Below the pieces are notes generated by a model. That model saw only the letters and a list, made by a program, of their open reading frames with translations, had not been told where the DNA came from and made no database searches. 34,542 bases of DNA from contig VEQK01000019.1 of assembly GCA_018883265.1 (NCBI GenBank), positions 1 to 34,542 of the forward strand. Reading direction: 5' to 3'. A program made the position numbers and the translations under genes. Below, in pieces: positions 1 through 7,909 of this stretch; position 1 is the first letter of the stretch, and the number at the start of each line of letters is the position of its first letter. This stretch comes from Rhodocyclaceae bacterium. GTDB taxonomy: Bacteria > Pseudomonadota > Gammaproteobacteria > Burkholderiales > Rhodocyclaceae.

Positions 1-2
1 AG

Positions 3-158
3 TGGAACGTCCCGTTCTACTTCGGCGGCACCTCGCTGCTGATTATCGTGGTCGTCACCATGGACTTCATGTCCCAGGTGCAGGCCTTCGCAATGTCGCA
101 TCAATACGAAAATCTGCTCAAGAAGGCGAACTTCAAGGGTGGATTGGGTAGTCGGTAA
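3..158 (+). CDS. secY: SecY, C-terminal end (partial)
   Basis: The last 51 codons of the preprotein translocase channel subunit SecY, with the start outside the window. The visible part holds the last membrane helix (a run of Leu, Ile and Val followed by VTMDF), then the cytoplasmic tail with the family sequence QVQAF and a basic end. SecY forms the membrane channel of SecYEG. Position directly ahead of infA, rpmJ and rpsM is the standard end of the spc operon in proteobacteria. The stop lies 4 bases before the infA start, so the two are probably translationally coupled. Identification rests on the tail sequence plus gene order. Confidence 0.93.
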   Translation, partial: WNVPFYFGGTSLLIIVVVTMDFMSQVQAFAMSHQYENLLKKANFKGGLGSR

Positions 159-162
159 GACG

Positions 163-381
163 ATGGCCAAGGAAGACTTGATCGAAATGCAGGGCGAGGT
201 GCTGGAAAACCTCCCCAACGCAACCTTCAAGGTCAAGCTGGAAAACGGCTATGAAGTCCACGCCTTCATCTCCGGCAAGATGCGTATGCACTACATCCGT
301 ATCCTGCCCGGTGACAAAGTCACCGTGCAACTCACCCCCTACGATCTGACCAAGGCGCGGATCACTTTCCGCGCCAAGTAA
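163..381 (+). CDS. infA: Translation initiation factor IF-1
   Basis: A 72-residue S1/OB-fold protein that binds the 30S A site with IF-2 and IF-3 during initiation. It begins [13 protein letters not shown], includes [16 protein letters not shown] in the centre and ends ITFRAK; all are hallmark IF-1 sequences and the length is the usual one. The frame is open from 139, but the ATG at 163 gives the conserved N-terminus, so I chose it. It follows secY by 4 bases and has no strong Shine-Dalgarno of its own, which fits coupling to secY translation. Its position between secY and rpmJ is common in betaproteobacteria. Confidence 0.96.
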   Translation: MAKEDLIEMQGEVLENLPNATFKVKLENGYEVHAFISGKMRMHYIRILPGDKVTVQLTPYDLTKARITFRAK

Positions 382-477
382 GAACGAAGGAACAGTTTAG
401 TTTTTGTTTTAAATCTCTACGCAAGAACCCGACGGAAAGCCACGGCTGGGCGGAACGTCGATATAAAGGAGTAGGTA

Positions 478-591
478 ATGAAAGTTTTGGCTTCGGTACG
501 GCGCATCTGCCGGAACTGCAAGATCATCCGCCGCAAAGGTGTGGTGCGTGTGATTTGCACGGATCCGCGCCACAAGCAGCGTCAGGGTTAA
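478..591 (+). CDS. rpmJ: 50S ribosomal protein L36
   Basis: A 37-residue protein beginning [19 protein letters not shown] and ending HKQRQG. It keeps the zinc-ribbon ligands of the C+ type of L36 (Cys11, Cys14, Cys27, His32), so this copy should bind zinc. A strong ribosome site AAAGGAG (465-471) lies 6 bases before the ATG. It sits in a gap of about 260 bases between infA and rpsM. The stop codon UAA is part of the 5' arm of a perfect hairpin at 590-610. The ligand pattern, length and position make the call secure. Confidence 0.95.
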   Translation: MKVLASVRRICRNCKIIRRKGVVRVICTDPRHKQRQG

Positions 592-610
592 TTGCGTCGT
601 CGACGCAATT
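590..610 (+). promoter_or_regulatory. Hairpin in the rpmJ-rpsM junction (candidate S4 control site)
   Basis: A perfect inverted repeat with arms 590-599 (AATTGCGTCG) and 601-610 (CGACGCAATT) around one base; in RNA this would give about 9 pairs and a 3-base loop. It overlaps the rpmJ stop and lies 21 bases before the rpsM Shine-Dalgarno (631-635). No U-run follows, so it is not a typical terminator. In Escherichia coli, ribosomal protein S4 represses the alpha operon by binding a pseudoknot just ahead of rpsM, so the position is suggestive; S4 binding here is inference. Confidence 0.5.
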
Positions 611-641
611 GTTCAAGTTCAGTAGAGACTGAGGATACTCA

Positions 642-1007
642 ATGGCTCGTATTGCTGGGGTAAACATTCCCAACCATCAACATGCCGAAATCGCACTGAC
701 TGCTATTTTCGGTATCGGTCGTACTCGCGCACAGAAAATCTGTGATGCTGCCGGTGTCACGCGTTCGTCCAAGATCAAAGATCTGACCGACGCCGACATG
801 GAACGTCTGCGTGACGAAGTGGCCAAGTTCACCGTCGAGGGTGACCTGCGCCGTGAAGTCACCATGAATATCAAGCGCCTTATGGATTTGGGTTGCTATC
901 GTGGCTTCCGTCATCGCAAGGGTCTGCCTTGCCGTGGTCAGCGTACCCGCACCAATGCACGTACCCGTAAGGGCCCGCGCAAGGCTGCGATCGCTGGTAA
1001 GAAGTAA
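642..1007 (+). CDS. rpsM: 30S ribosomal protein S13
   Basis: A 121-residue protein starting [14 protein letters not shown] with [12 protein letters not shown] (the helix-two-turns-helix region), [26 protein letters not shown] near the C-terminus, and a basic tail ending AGKK. S13 sits at the top of the 30S head and contacts the P-site tRNA and the 50S subunit. Shine-Dalgarno GAGGA (631-635) lies 6 bases before the ATG. It is the first gene of the alpha-operon block and is followed after 18 bases by rpsK. Confidence 0.97.
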   Translation: MARIAGVNIPNHQHAEIALTAIFGIGRTRAQKICDAAGVTRSSKIKDLTDADMERLRDEVAKFTVEGDLRREVTMNIKRLMDLGCYRGFRHRKGLPCRGQRTRTNARTRKGPRKAAIAGKK

Positions 1008-1025
1008 TCAGGAAAGGCATCAGAC

Positions 1026-1415
1026 ATGGCCAAGACATCGACCAAAGTTCGCAAAAAGATTAAAAAGAACATTGCTGACGGCATCGTGCACGTTCACGCA
1101 TCGTTCAACAACACCATCATCACGATCACCGATCGCCAGGGCAATGCGCTGTCGTGGGCAACTTCGGGCGGCGCCGGCTTCAAGGGCTCCCGTAAGTCGA
1201 CCCCGTTCGCCGCTCAGGTTGCTGCCGAAGCAGCCGGTAAAGTGGCTCAGGAATGCGGCATCAAGAATCTTGAAGTCCGCATCAAGGGCCCCGGCCCGGG
1301 TCGCGAATCGGCCGTGCGCGCACTGAACGCACTGGGTATCAAGATCACTGCAATTTCGGATGTGACACCGGTGCCGCACAACGGCTGCCGTCCGCCGAAA
1401 AAGCGCCGTATTTAA
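1026..1415 (+). CDS. rpsK: 30S ribosomal protein S11
   Basis: A 129-residue protein with the S11 signatures [34 protein letters not shown] and [13 protein letters not shown], ending [12 protein letters not shown]11 forms the platform of the 30S subunit and contacts the mRNA near the E site. It lies between rpsM and rpsD in the conserved order. The intergenic space to rpsD is 12 bases and contains the purine-rich AAGGAGA ribosome site. Confidence 0.97.
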   Translation: MAKTSTKVRKKIKKNIADGIVHVHASFNNTIITITDRQGNALSWATSGGAGFKGSRKSTPFAAQVAAEAAGKVAQECGIKNLEVRIKGPGPGRESAVRALNALGIKITAISDVTPVPHNGCRPPKKRRI

Positions 1416-1427
1416 GGAGAACCTGAC

Positions 1428-2057
1428 ATGGCTCGTAATCTCGACCCGAAATGCCGTCAGTGCCGCCGCGAAGGCGAAAAGCTGTTCCTCAAGGCTGAGA
1501 AGTGCTTCAGCGACAAGTGCGCCATCGAGCGCCGTGCCTACGCACCTGGCCAGCATGGCCAGCGTTCGGGCGCCCGTCTGTCGGACTATGGCGTGCACCT
1601 GCGCGCCAAGCAGAAGATCCGTCGCATCTACGGCGTGCTCGAAGGCCAGTTCCGCAAGATCTTCTTCGAAGCGGATCGTCGCAAGGGTCAGACCGGTGAA
1701 AACCTGCTGCAACTGTTGGAAGCCCGTCTGGACGCCACCACCTACCGCATGGGCTTTGCCGGCTCGCGTGCCGAAGCCCGTCAGCTGGTGCGCCACAACG
1801 GCATCCTCGTTAACGGCAAGCGCGTCAACATTCCGTCGTACACCCTCAAACCGGGTGACGTCGTTGAACTGACCGAAGCCTCGCGTGGTCAGCTGCGTGT
1901 CAAGGCGGCTCTGGAAGCTGCCGAAGGCCGTGGTTTCCCCGAGTGGCTCGCCGTCGACGTCAAGGCCGGCAAGGGCACCTTCAAGGCTATGCCGCAGCGT
2001 TCCGAGCTGTCGCCGACGCTGAACGAAGGCCTGGTCATCGAACTGTATTCGAAGTAA
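1428..2057 (+). CDS. rpsD: 30S ribosomal protein S4
   Basis: A 209-residue protein beginning [20 protein letters not shown]. Residues 9 and 12 are Cys in CRQC and another Cys pair follows near residue 26-31, which suggests a zinc-binding (C+) N-terminus. The S4 RNA-binding domain starts about residue 96 ([25 protein letters not shown]). S4 nucleates 16S rRNA folding and in many bacteria is the translational repressor of its own operon, which is why the hairpin upstream of rpsM is of interest. Length and order are standard. Confidence 0.97.
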   Translation: MARNLDPKCRQCRREGEKLFLKAEKCFSDKCAIERRAYAPGQHGQRSGARLSDYGVHLRAKQKIRRIYGVLEGQFRKIFFEADRRKGQTGENLLQLLEARLDATTYRMGFAGSRAEARQLVRHNGILVNGKRVNIPSYTLKPGDVVELTEASRGQLRVKAALEAAEGRGFPEWLAVDVKAGKGTFKAMPQRSELSPTLNEGLVIELYSK

Positions 2058-2113
2058 GCCTTAAGGCTCACCGAGTTTTCAGCTTAACTTTGAATCTTTA
2101 ACAGGAATCGCTC

Positions 2114-3091
2114 ATGCAAGGAAATGCACTATTGAAGCCGCGCAGCATCGATGTCCAGACCATCTCCCCGGTTCACGCCAAGGTGGTCATGGAGCCGTTC
2201 GAGCGGGGTTACGGTCACACGCTGGGTAATGCCCTGCGCCGCATTTTGCTGTCGTCGATGGAAGGCTACGCGCCAACCGAAGTCAAGATTGACGGCGTTG
2301 TGCACGAGTACTCGACGATTGACGGCGTTCAGGAAGACGTCGTTGACCTGATGCTCAATCTGAAGGGCGTTGTGTTCAAACTGCACAACCGCAACGAAGT
2401 GGTATTGCGGGTCAGCAAGTCGGGTGAGGGTGTTGTTCGTGCTTCGGATATCGAAGTGCCGCACGACGTCGAAATCATCAATCCGGACCATGTGCTGGCG
2501 CATCTTCATGCCGGTGGCAAGCTCGACATGGAAATCAAGGTCGAGAAGGGCCGTGGTTACGTTCCCGCCAACCAGCGCAAGCAGGCCGAAGAACACAAGG
2601 TCATTGGTCATCTGATGCTGGACGCCAGCTTCAGCCCGGTACGCCGTGTCGCCTACTCGGTTGAAGCCGCCCGTGTGGAACAGCGTACCGACCTCGACAA
2701 GCTGGTCATGGACATCGAAACCAACGGCGTTCTGGATTCGGAAGAAGCCGTGCGTATTGCCGCGCGTATTCTGATCGACCAGATGTCGCTGTTTGCCGAC
2801 CTCGAGGGTACGGCAACGGGCGCCGATGGTGGCAAGTCTGCCCCGGTTGACCCCGTCCTGCTCAAGCCGGTCGACGATCTGGAACTGACGGTGCGTTCGG
2901 CCAACTGTCTCAAGGCCGAAAACATCTACTACATCGGCGATCTCATTCAGCGTACCGAAAACGAGCTGCTCAAGACCCCGAACCTGGGTCGCAAGTCGCT
3001 CAACGAAATCAAGGATGTGCTCGCCTCGCGCGGTCTCACCCTGGGTATGCGCCTCGATAACTGGCCGCCGGCCGGTCTCGAGCGTAACTGA
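2114..3091 (+). CDS. rpoA: RNA polymerase alpha subunit
   Basis: A 325-residue protein with an N-terminal dimerisation domain ([20 protein letters not shown] at about residues 32-51, and the conserved [12 protein letters not shown] region). The C-terminal domain, about residues 250-315, contains [17 protein letters not shown] and [14 protein letters not shown], the UP-element and activator contact surface. A linker rich in Gly, Ala and Asp joins the two. It follows rpsD after 56 bases; that gap includes a 12-bp perfect palindrome at 2057-2068, to which I assign no role. Length matches betaproteobacterial alpha subunits. Confidence 0.98.
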   Translation: MQGNALLKPRSIDVQTISPVHAKVVMEPFERGYGHTLGNALRRILLSSMEGYAPTEVKIDGVVHEYSTIDGVQEDVVDLMLNLKGVVFKLHNRNEVVLRVSKSGEGVVRASDIEVPHDVEIINPDHVLAHLHAGGKLDMEIKVEKGRGYVPANQRKQAEEHKVIGHLMLDASFSPVRRVAYSVEAARVEQRTDLDKLVMDIETNGVLDSEEAVRIAARILIDQMSLFADLEGTATGADGGKSAPVDPVLLKPVDDLELTVRSANCLKAENIYYIGDLIQRTENELLKTPNLGRKSLNEIKDVLASRGLTLGMRLDNWPPAGLERN

Positions 3092-3118
3092 TCGCCGGAT
3101 TAACGAAAGGAACTCATC

Positions 3119-3517
3119 ATGCGTCACCGTCATGGTCTTCGCAAACTGAACCGTACCAGCAGCCATCGTCTGGCGATGCTGCGCAACCTGACCAACGCCC
3201 TGCTGCGTCACGAAGCCATCCGCACCACCGTGCCGAAGGCCAAGGAACTGCGTCGCGTCGTCGAGCCGATCATCACCCTGGCCAAGGTGCCGACGGTGGC
3301 TAACCGCCGCCTCGCCTTTGCCCGTCTGCGTGATCGCGAAATGGTCGTCAAGCTCTTCAACGAGCTGGGCCCACGCTATCAGGCTCGTAACGGCGGTTAC
3401 ACCCGTATCCTCAAAGCCGGTTTCCGCCCGGGCGACAATGCACCGATCGCCTACATGGAACTGGTAGATCGTCCGGAAGTGACCGAAGCGGTTGAAACCG
3501 AACAGGCTGCTGCCTAA
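3119..3517 (+). CDS. rplQ: 50S ribosomal protein L17
   Basis: A 132-residue protein opening [20 protein letters not shown], with the L17 core [13 protein letters not shown] and [25 protein letters not shown]. The last residues ([11 protein letters not shown]) are an acidic/alanine tail common in the family. L17 lies near the peptide exit tunnel. Shine-Dalgarno AAAGGAA sits just upstream of the ATG. It is the last gene of the operon, followed within 30 bases by a strong terminator. Confidence 0.97.
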   Translation: MRHRHGLRKLNRTSSHRLAMLRNLTNALLRHEAIRTTVPKAKELRRVVEPIITLAKVPTVANRRLAFARLRDREMVVKLFNELGPRYQARNGGYTRILKAGFRPGDNAPIAYMELVDRPEVTEAVETEQAAA

Positions 3518-3540
3518 CGCCAAGTTAGAACGCACCCAAC

Positions 3541-3575
3541 AAAAAACCCAGCTTTAGGCTGGGTTTTTTGTTTTC
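3541..3575. terminator. Bidirectional intrinsic terminator after rplQ
   Basis: The arms AACCCAGC (3545-3552) and GCTGGGTT (3558-3565) pair around a 5-base loop and are followed by a T-run (3564-3569, then TTTT after one G). The A-run at 3541-3546 gives a T-run on the minus strand too. It sits between convergent rplQ and the histidine kinase gene and can end both transcripts. Confidence 0.93.
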
Positions 3576-3593
3576 GAGCGCTGATGTGTGTCG

Positions 3594-4889
3594 CTATATT
3601 TGGGTTGAGTGAAAACGTAATAGATGGATGATCGTGTTACCTTCAATCGAAACAGTGAGATCGGCATCGTGTACGCGTGTGAATTGTTGAATAATTTTTA
3701 GGCCTAATCCGGTGCCGCTGAATTGCTTCGAGCCCGCCGTCATGAAGGCCTCAATGAGGCCACTTTGTTGCTGTTTATTGGGTGCAATATCATTCGACAC
3801 CCGCAGCTCAATTTGAAGTCCGACTTTGAGAAGGCTAATCCGGATGTTGCCGGTTCCGTGCCGTATTGCGTTGTCGATCAGGTTGTAAATGACTCGTGTT
3901 AATGCGAGGGGTTTGAAGTCGGTGAAGATTCTTGCGCTCGGCAAATCCACAAAGATATCTACACCTGAACGGTGGTACTTCGCCACAATCGCATCGACGA
4001 AATCATTGAGCGAACCCGTTTGCCACGGCTCATCAACTTCATGATTCAATTTGGAGAGCTCTATAAACTGGTTGATCAGGCTACCCATCTCTTCGACATC
4101 GGATAACAATGCGTCTGCAGGCTTTGGTGCCGTCGATTTGATGAGCTCCAGTCCGATGCTAAGACGGCTGAGTGGTGTCCGAAGGTCATGCGTGATCATG
4201 GCAAGAAGCTGCTCTCTGTCGCTGACAACCTGATCCAGCGAATGGCGCATGTCATTGAGTGTTGCTGCGAGACTTTTCAATTCCGGTGGTGCGTTCTGCT
4301 GGACCTCAATGGTCACGGCGTCATCACGGTCTGCAAGCTGCCTAGCCTGATGTGCCAGATTTTGTATAGGCGTGGTCACCCGGGTTGCAATCCAATAAGC
4401 CGCAATCGCGCTGATCAGGATGTGCGCGGCAATAGACCAGAGAAGAACCGGTAGCACCATTGGTTTTCCCAAAAGCTTGTACTCAAGAGAGATTGATGGA
4501 TCTTGAGATTCGTATATCCGGAGGGATGTAGAACGGTTGTCCAGCAGAAAAACCTCTAATTTTTGGTTGGATAGATTCTCAATATTTTTCTTGACGAGGT
4601 TAAGACCCGGATACAACGTTGATTCGCTCTGTGCCTCCGGATTGGCTCGGGACAAGGCGATGTTTGGAATGTAAGAGATTTTTTCCTGAAAACGATTCAG
4701 CCCCTCCGGGCCTTCGGCGGTTTTTATTTCGTGGATCGCCTCACTAAGCCCGGTAAGAACGCCGGCAATGGATTGGGTTGCCGGATTGAGCAGCGAAAAA
4801 TACAAAATGATTGCCAAGGCGAGCTGGTTGAGCAGCATTGCACCAGCAAACCAGAGCCAGAAGCTGATGAAAACGCGCAGATTACCCAT
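3594..4889 (-). CDS. EnvZ-like sensor histidine kinase
   Basis: A 431-residue membrane kinase. Helix 1 is at about residues 7-33, a periplasmic sensor loop at about 34-145 and helix 2 at about 146-166, followed by a HAMP linker (ATRVTTPIQNLAHQARQLA). The HisKA domain holds phospho-accepting His234 in MITHDLRTPLSRL, and the ATPase N box is NLIDNAIRHG (Asn336, Asn340). The G2 box is SGTGLGLKII. The G1 region, normally D-x-G-x-G, reads SNDIAPNKQQQ, so its glycines are missing. Its start overlaps the end of the regulator gene by 8 bases, so the pair is one operon. Sampled GC is clearly below that of the neighbours. The stimulus is unknown; the sensor loop shows nothing I recognise. Confidence 0.87.
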   Translation of the reverse strand: MGNLRVFISFWLWFAGAMLLNQLALAIILYFSLLNPATQSIAGVLTGLSEAIHEIKTAEGPEGLNRFQEKISYIPNIALSRANPEAQSESTLYPGLNLVKKNIENLSNQKLEVFLLDNRSTSLRIYESQDPSISLEYKLLGKPMVLPVLLWSIAAHILISAIAAYWIATRVTTPIQNLAHQARQLADRDDAVTIEVQQNAPPELKSLAATLNDMRHSLDQVVSDREQLLAMITHDLRTPLSRLSIGLELIKSTAPKPADALLSDVEEMGSLINQFIELSKLNHEVDEPWQTGSLNDFVDAIVAKYHRSGVDIFVDLPSARIFTDFKPLALTRVIYNLIDNAIRHGTGNIRISLLKVGLQIELRVSNDIAPNKQQQSGLIEAFMTAGSKQFSGTGLGLKIIQQFTRVHDADLTVSIEGNTIIHLLRFHSTQI

Positions 4890-5616
4890 GGTCCTCCTCG
4901 CCTAAGACAGAAGACGTCAGCAATAGATATCCTTTGTTCCGTACTGTCTGAATGTACGGATCACCATTCTCGCGTGTTCCCAGGTGTTTTCGGATCTTGG
5001 AAATGAACACATCGATAGTCCGCTCGTCTGGAAAAACATCGCGATCACGGAGCTGTTGGCTAATTTCAGAACGGCTGACAGGGGTGCCTGCGTTCAAGAC
5101 AAGTATTTTGAGAACGGCCTGTTCTGTCGGGCTTAGCTTGATTCGATGGTTCCCTCTTTTCAGCTGGTTATTTTTACAATCAAAAACAAAAGGGCCGAAA
5201 GCTACTGCCTCTATGAAGGGGGGATTGGTTTCGTGCAGCGAGGATAGCGCTGGACGCCGCCGTAAAACGGCTTTAATGCGCGCGATCAACTCCAGAGCGT
5301 TGAATGGTTTTGGGAGATAGTCGTCAGCGCCCAGCTCCAGACCCCCAATCCGATCCACATCCTCCGAGCGCGCCGTGAGCATGATAATCGGTATTTGGTT
5401 TCCTTGGTCTCGTAGCGTTCTGCATAGATCCATCCCGTTTATGCCCGGCAAATTAACATCTAGGATCAGTAGGTCAAACGCCTGTTGCGCCATGATTGTG
5501 CTCATGTCGCCACCGTCACTGACAGCGGCCGCCGCAAAGCCGTGCTGCGCCAACAACGCAATCAGAAGCTCGCGAAGCCTGGCGTCATCATCGACAACAA
5601 GGACAGAGTGACCCAC
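4882..5616 (-). CDS. OmpR-family response regulator
   Basis: A 244-residue regulator with a receiver domain (acidic pocket Asp9-Asp11, phospho-accepting Asp53 in LDVNLPG, Thr81 and Lys103 in DDYLPKPF) and a winged-helix DNA-binding domain at about residues 135-235. The latter includes LSPTEQAVLKIL, RTIDVFISKIRKHLG and IQTVRNKGYLLL. The start codon is GTG at 5614-5616; an ATG 7 bases upstream is out of frame. It is the first gene of a two-gene operon with the kinase. The receiver and output domains look closest to OmpR/RstA/CpxR. The divergent sulfatase and the tandem repeat at 5683-5702 suggest autoregulation or control of the neighbour. Confidence 0.9.
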   Translation of the reverse strand: MGHSVLVVDDDARLRELLIALLAQHGFAAAAVSDGGDMSTIMAQQAFDLLILDVNLPGINGMDLCRTLRDQGNQIPIIMLTARSEDVDRIGGLELGADDYLPKPFNALELIARIKAVLRRRPALSSLHETNPPFIEAVAFGPFVFDCKNNQLKRGNHRIKLSPTEQAVLKILVLNAGTPVSRSEISQQLRDRDVFPDERTIDVFISKIRKHLGTRENGDPYIQTVRNKGYLLLTSSVLGEEDHG

Positions 5617-5682
5617 GAATCATGCTCGCATTCAACAGAATGCATCAATGCTACAGCATCACAGAAAATGGGCTGATGAACG

Positions 5683-5702
5683 TTTACAAAAATTTACAAA
5701 AC
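5683..5702. promoter_or_regulatory. Tandem 10-bp repeat, probable OmpR-family operator
   Basis: TTTACAAAAA (5683-5692) is followed directly by TTTACAAAAC (5693-5702), 9 of 10 identical. Read on the minus strand this contains GTAAA-N5-GTAAA, the form known for CpxR boxes, and one-helical-turn direct repeats are the usual target of OmpR-family dimers. It lies 67 bases upstream of the regulator gene and about 180 bases upstream of the sulfatase. A 6-3-6 inverted repeat (ACAAAA/TTTTGT, 5696-5710) overlaps it. Which protein binds is inference. Confidence 0.6.
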
Positions 5703-5884
5703 AATTTTGTGCCCTGTGAAAAAATGCGCATGTCTAATTGGCAAGCAGTAGCCAACGCTGTTTGCTGAGACGGCCAATATGCACGCCTGTCGCAATCCGA
5801 AATTGCCGGTAGGTACTGGGACTCGTGTTCAGGGAATGGGACACACGTTCCGATCATGCAACTCATACACTTGAAGGAATCGTG

Positions 5885-7792
5885 ATGACTCAAACAAAAA
5901 TTTCCCGCCGTGATCTGCTCAAATCTGGCGCGGCCATCACGGCCGGTGCCACGCTCTCCGCCTGTGGTGGCGGTGGTGGTAGCAGCAACACCACCAATAA
6001 GCCGAATATCCTGTTCATCCTCGTTGATGAAATGCGCTACCCGAAGGTCTTCCCCACCGGCGTGAACGACCCCGCCGAGTACTTGCGCCAGTACATGCCC
6101 AATGTCTACAAACTGTGGTCTGCCGGCGTCAAGTTCGCCAACTACAACACCGCCGCGACCGCCTGCTCGCCGAGCCGTGGTGTTTTAGTGACGGGTCTGT
6201 ACAGTCACCAGACCTGGTTCGGCACGACGCTTGTCGTGATTCCCGGGCAGTCACATGCCGATTCGCCCTCGCTACAGCCAGAGTTTCCGACGTACGGCAA
6301 ACTGCTGCGCAACGCGGGCTATATCACCCCGTACATCGGCAAGTGGCACCTGACGCAATCCACGGGCGGCACGCAGGATATCTCCGCTTTTGGCTTCCAG
6401 GGCCTGACCTATCCGGACCCGATCGCCAACAACCTGCAGGGCACTTATGGTGACATGAGTGATCCGGATTATTACTACTACAGCGATGAATACATCGCCA
6501 CGCAGGCGGCCACCTGGCTGCGCAACAAGCAGGTCGGCGACCAGCCCTGGTGCCTGACCGTCGGCTTCCAGAACCCGCACGACCAGGAGTTCTTCCCCGC
6601 CGGTACCGAGTACCAGACCTACACCGAGCTGTTTGCGAACTCGCCCTACGCACAAGTGCAGAATTGGTCGACCGCCGTCTGCGCCCCGGCCGTAACCTGG
6701 GCCAACAACGTGCTGCGCAATCCCCCACAGGTCTACAGCATCAATACACCGCCCAACTGGGAGACGGTCGCCCAACTGGAGCGGAACAAGCCCGCAGCGC
6801 AGATCGTGAACCGCGAGTTCTGCGAGGCGGAGTGGGGCGGTATTAACGAAAACCGCAGTGCCACCTCCTTCACGGTCGTGCAGTACCCGGGCTCGGCCAC
6901 GGCCTATAGCGGCTACCAGGTGCCTACGGTCAATGGCGTGCCAGCGGGCATTGGCCTCGCTCCCTTCAGCTACTGGCAGAAGGCGCTAAACCTCTATACG
7001 CAGCTGCTCGGCATCCTGGACGTCCAGGTCGGCCGCGTCGTCGATGCGCTGCCGCCTGAAGTCGCCAAGAACACCATCGTTGTCTTCACCTCGGACCATG
7101 GCGACTACGTTGGTGCCCACGGCATGGTGGCAGGCAAAACAAACACCATGTACGACGAAGCGCTGCGCGTGCCGCTTATCGTGAAGGACCCAACGGGCAC
7201 ATTCACCGGGGATATTTCAACGGTGCGCACGCAGCTCACCTCGTCCGTGGATCTGATGCCGATGCTGGTGGGGTTTGCCTACGGCGGCCAGAAGTCTCAG
7301 TGGATGCAGGGCGACTATGCCGAAATGTATGGCAACCGGTATGACATGTTCCCTATTCTCAAATCCGCTAATGTCGCCGGTCGTGAATATGCGTTGTTTG
7401 CCACCGATGAAGTGTGCGAGTCTAAGTATGACTTTGCCACGGCACCGCATGCGGTAACGAATCAGCGTACACCGACCCATATCATGGGTGTGATTACACC
7501 GGAGTACAAGCTGGGGGTGTACTCTTGCTGGCCAGCCGGCACAACGGACCCTTCTCTACTAGATCAGCAATATGAGTATTACAACTATGCAACAATCGGG
7601 GGGCAGCAGGAGATTGATAATACTTACAGCACGACTCCGGCAGCCCGCCAAATTAAGGACAACCTGATGAATGTGCTGGTGCCGACTGTGCTCGAGAAGC
7701 CGCTGCCTGCGGCGTACCTGCAGGCACAAGCCACAGCAAAAGCGGGCTTGATCGCCTTTAACCTGCTGGACCAGTCATCCGGTAGAGAGTAA
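5885..7792 (+). CDS. Tat-exported lipoprotein sulfatase
   Basis: A 635-residue type I sulfatase-family hydrolase. The N-terminus has a twin-arginine signal (SRRDLLKSG) and a lipobox ending LSAC with Cys27, so it should be exported folded and lipid-anchored. The alkaline-phosphatase-like core opens with NILFILVDEMR (metal-binding Asp). The active-site motif CSPSR (Cys94) is the Cys that becomes formylglycine; SDHGDYVGAHGM holds the later metal ligands Asp and His. The frame is open from 5825, but ATG 5885 is preceded by AAGGA at 6-base spacing and starts the Tat signal. Substrate is unknown; sulfate ester or phosphonate monoester are both possible. No maturase is present in the window. It is divergent from the two-component genes. 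Confidence 0.88.
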   Translation: MTQTKISRRDLLKSGAAITAGATLSACGGGGGSSNTTNKPNILFILVDEMRYPKVFPTGVNDPAEYLRQYMPNVYKLWSAGVKFANYNTAATACSPSRGVLVTGLYSHQTWFGTTLVVIPGQSHADSPSLQPEFPTYGKLLRNAGYITPYIGKWHLTQSTGGTQDISAFGFQGLTYPDPIANNLQGTYGDMSDPDYYYYSDEYIATQAATWLRNKQVGDQPWCLTVGFQNPHDQEFFPAGTEYQTYTELFANSPYAQVQNWSTAVCAPAVTWANNVLRNPPQVYSINTPPNWETVAQLERNKPAAQIVNREFCEAEWGGINENRSATSFTVVQYPGSATAYSGYQVPTVNGVPAGIGLAPFSYWQKALNLYTQLLGILDVQVGRVVDALPPEVAKNTIVVFTSDHGDYVGAHGMVAGKTNTMYDEALRVPLIVKDPTGTFTGDISTVRTQLTSSVDLMPMLVGFAYGGQKSQWMQGDYAEMYGNRYDMFPILKSANVAGREYALFATDEVCESKYDFATAPHAVTNQRTPTHIMGVITPEYKLGVYSCWPAGTTDPSLLDQQYEYYNYATIGGQQEIDNTYSTTPAARQIKDNLMNVLVPTVLEKPLPAAYLQAQATAKAGLIAFNLLDQSSGRE

Positions 7793-7835
7793 TCGATAGT
7801 GATCCTGGCTGATTAGAGACATTGGCCAGAAAAGT

Positions 7836-7879
7836 CGGGGCGATGGCGATGACTTAAAGTAGTCACCGCCATCGCCCCG
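7836..7879. terminator. Long hairpin between convergent sulfatase and HdeD genes
   Basis: The arms 7836-7848 and 7867-7879 are a perfect 13-bp inverted repeat (CGGGGCGATGGCG and its complement). After one mismatch the stem continues 5 more pairs to a 6-base loop (7855-7860). There is no clear T-run on either side, so termination efficiency is uncertain, but the position between two convergent stops supports a bidirectional terminator. Confidence 0.65.
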
Positions 7880-7909
7880 CTGTTAAACGTTCCTTCAGTT
7901 TCTTACAGC

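Noticed and set aside
2057-2068. 12-bp perfect palindrome AGCCTTAAGGCT after rpsD
   Set aside because: Short, no T-run, no matching site elsewhere in the operon, and no known regulator form.
1020-3535. Long antisense frames across rpsK, rpsD, rpoA and rplQ
   Set aside because: They mirror the codon bias of conserved ribosomal genes and have no recognisable protein content.
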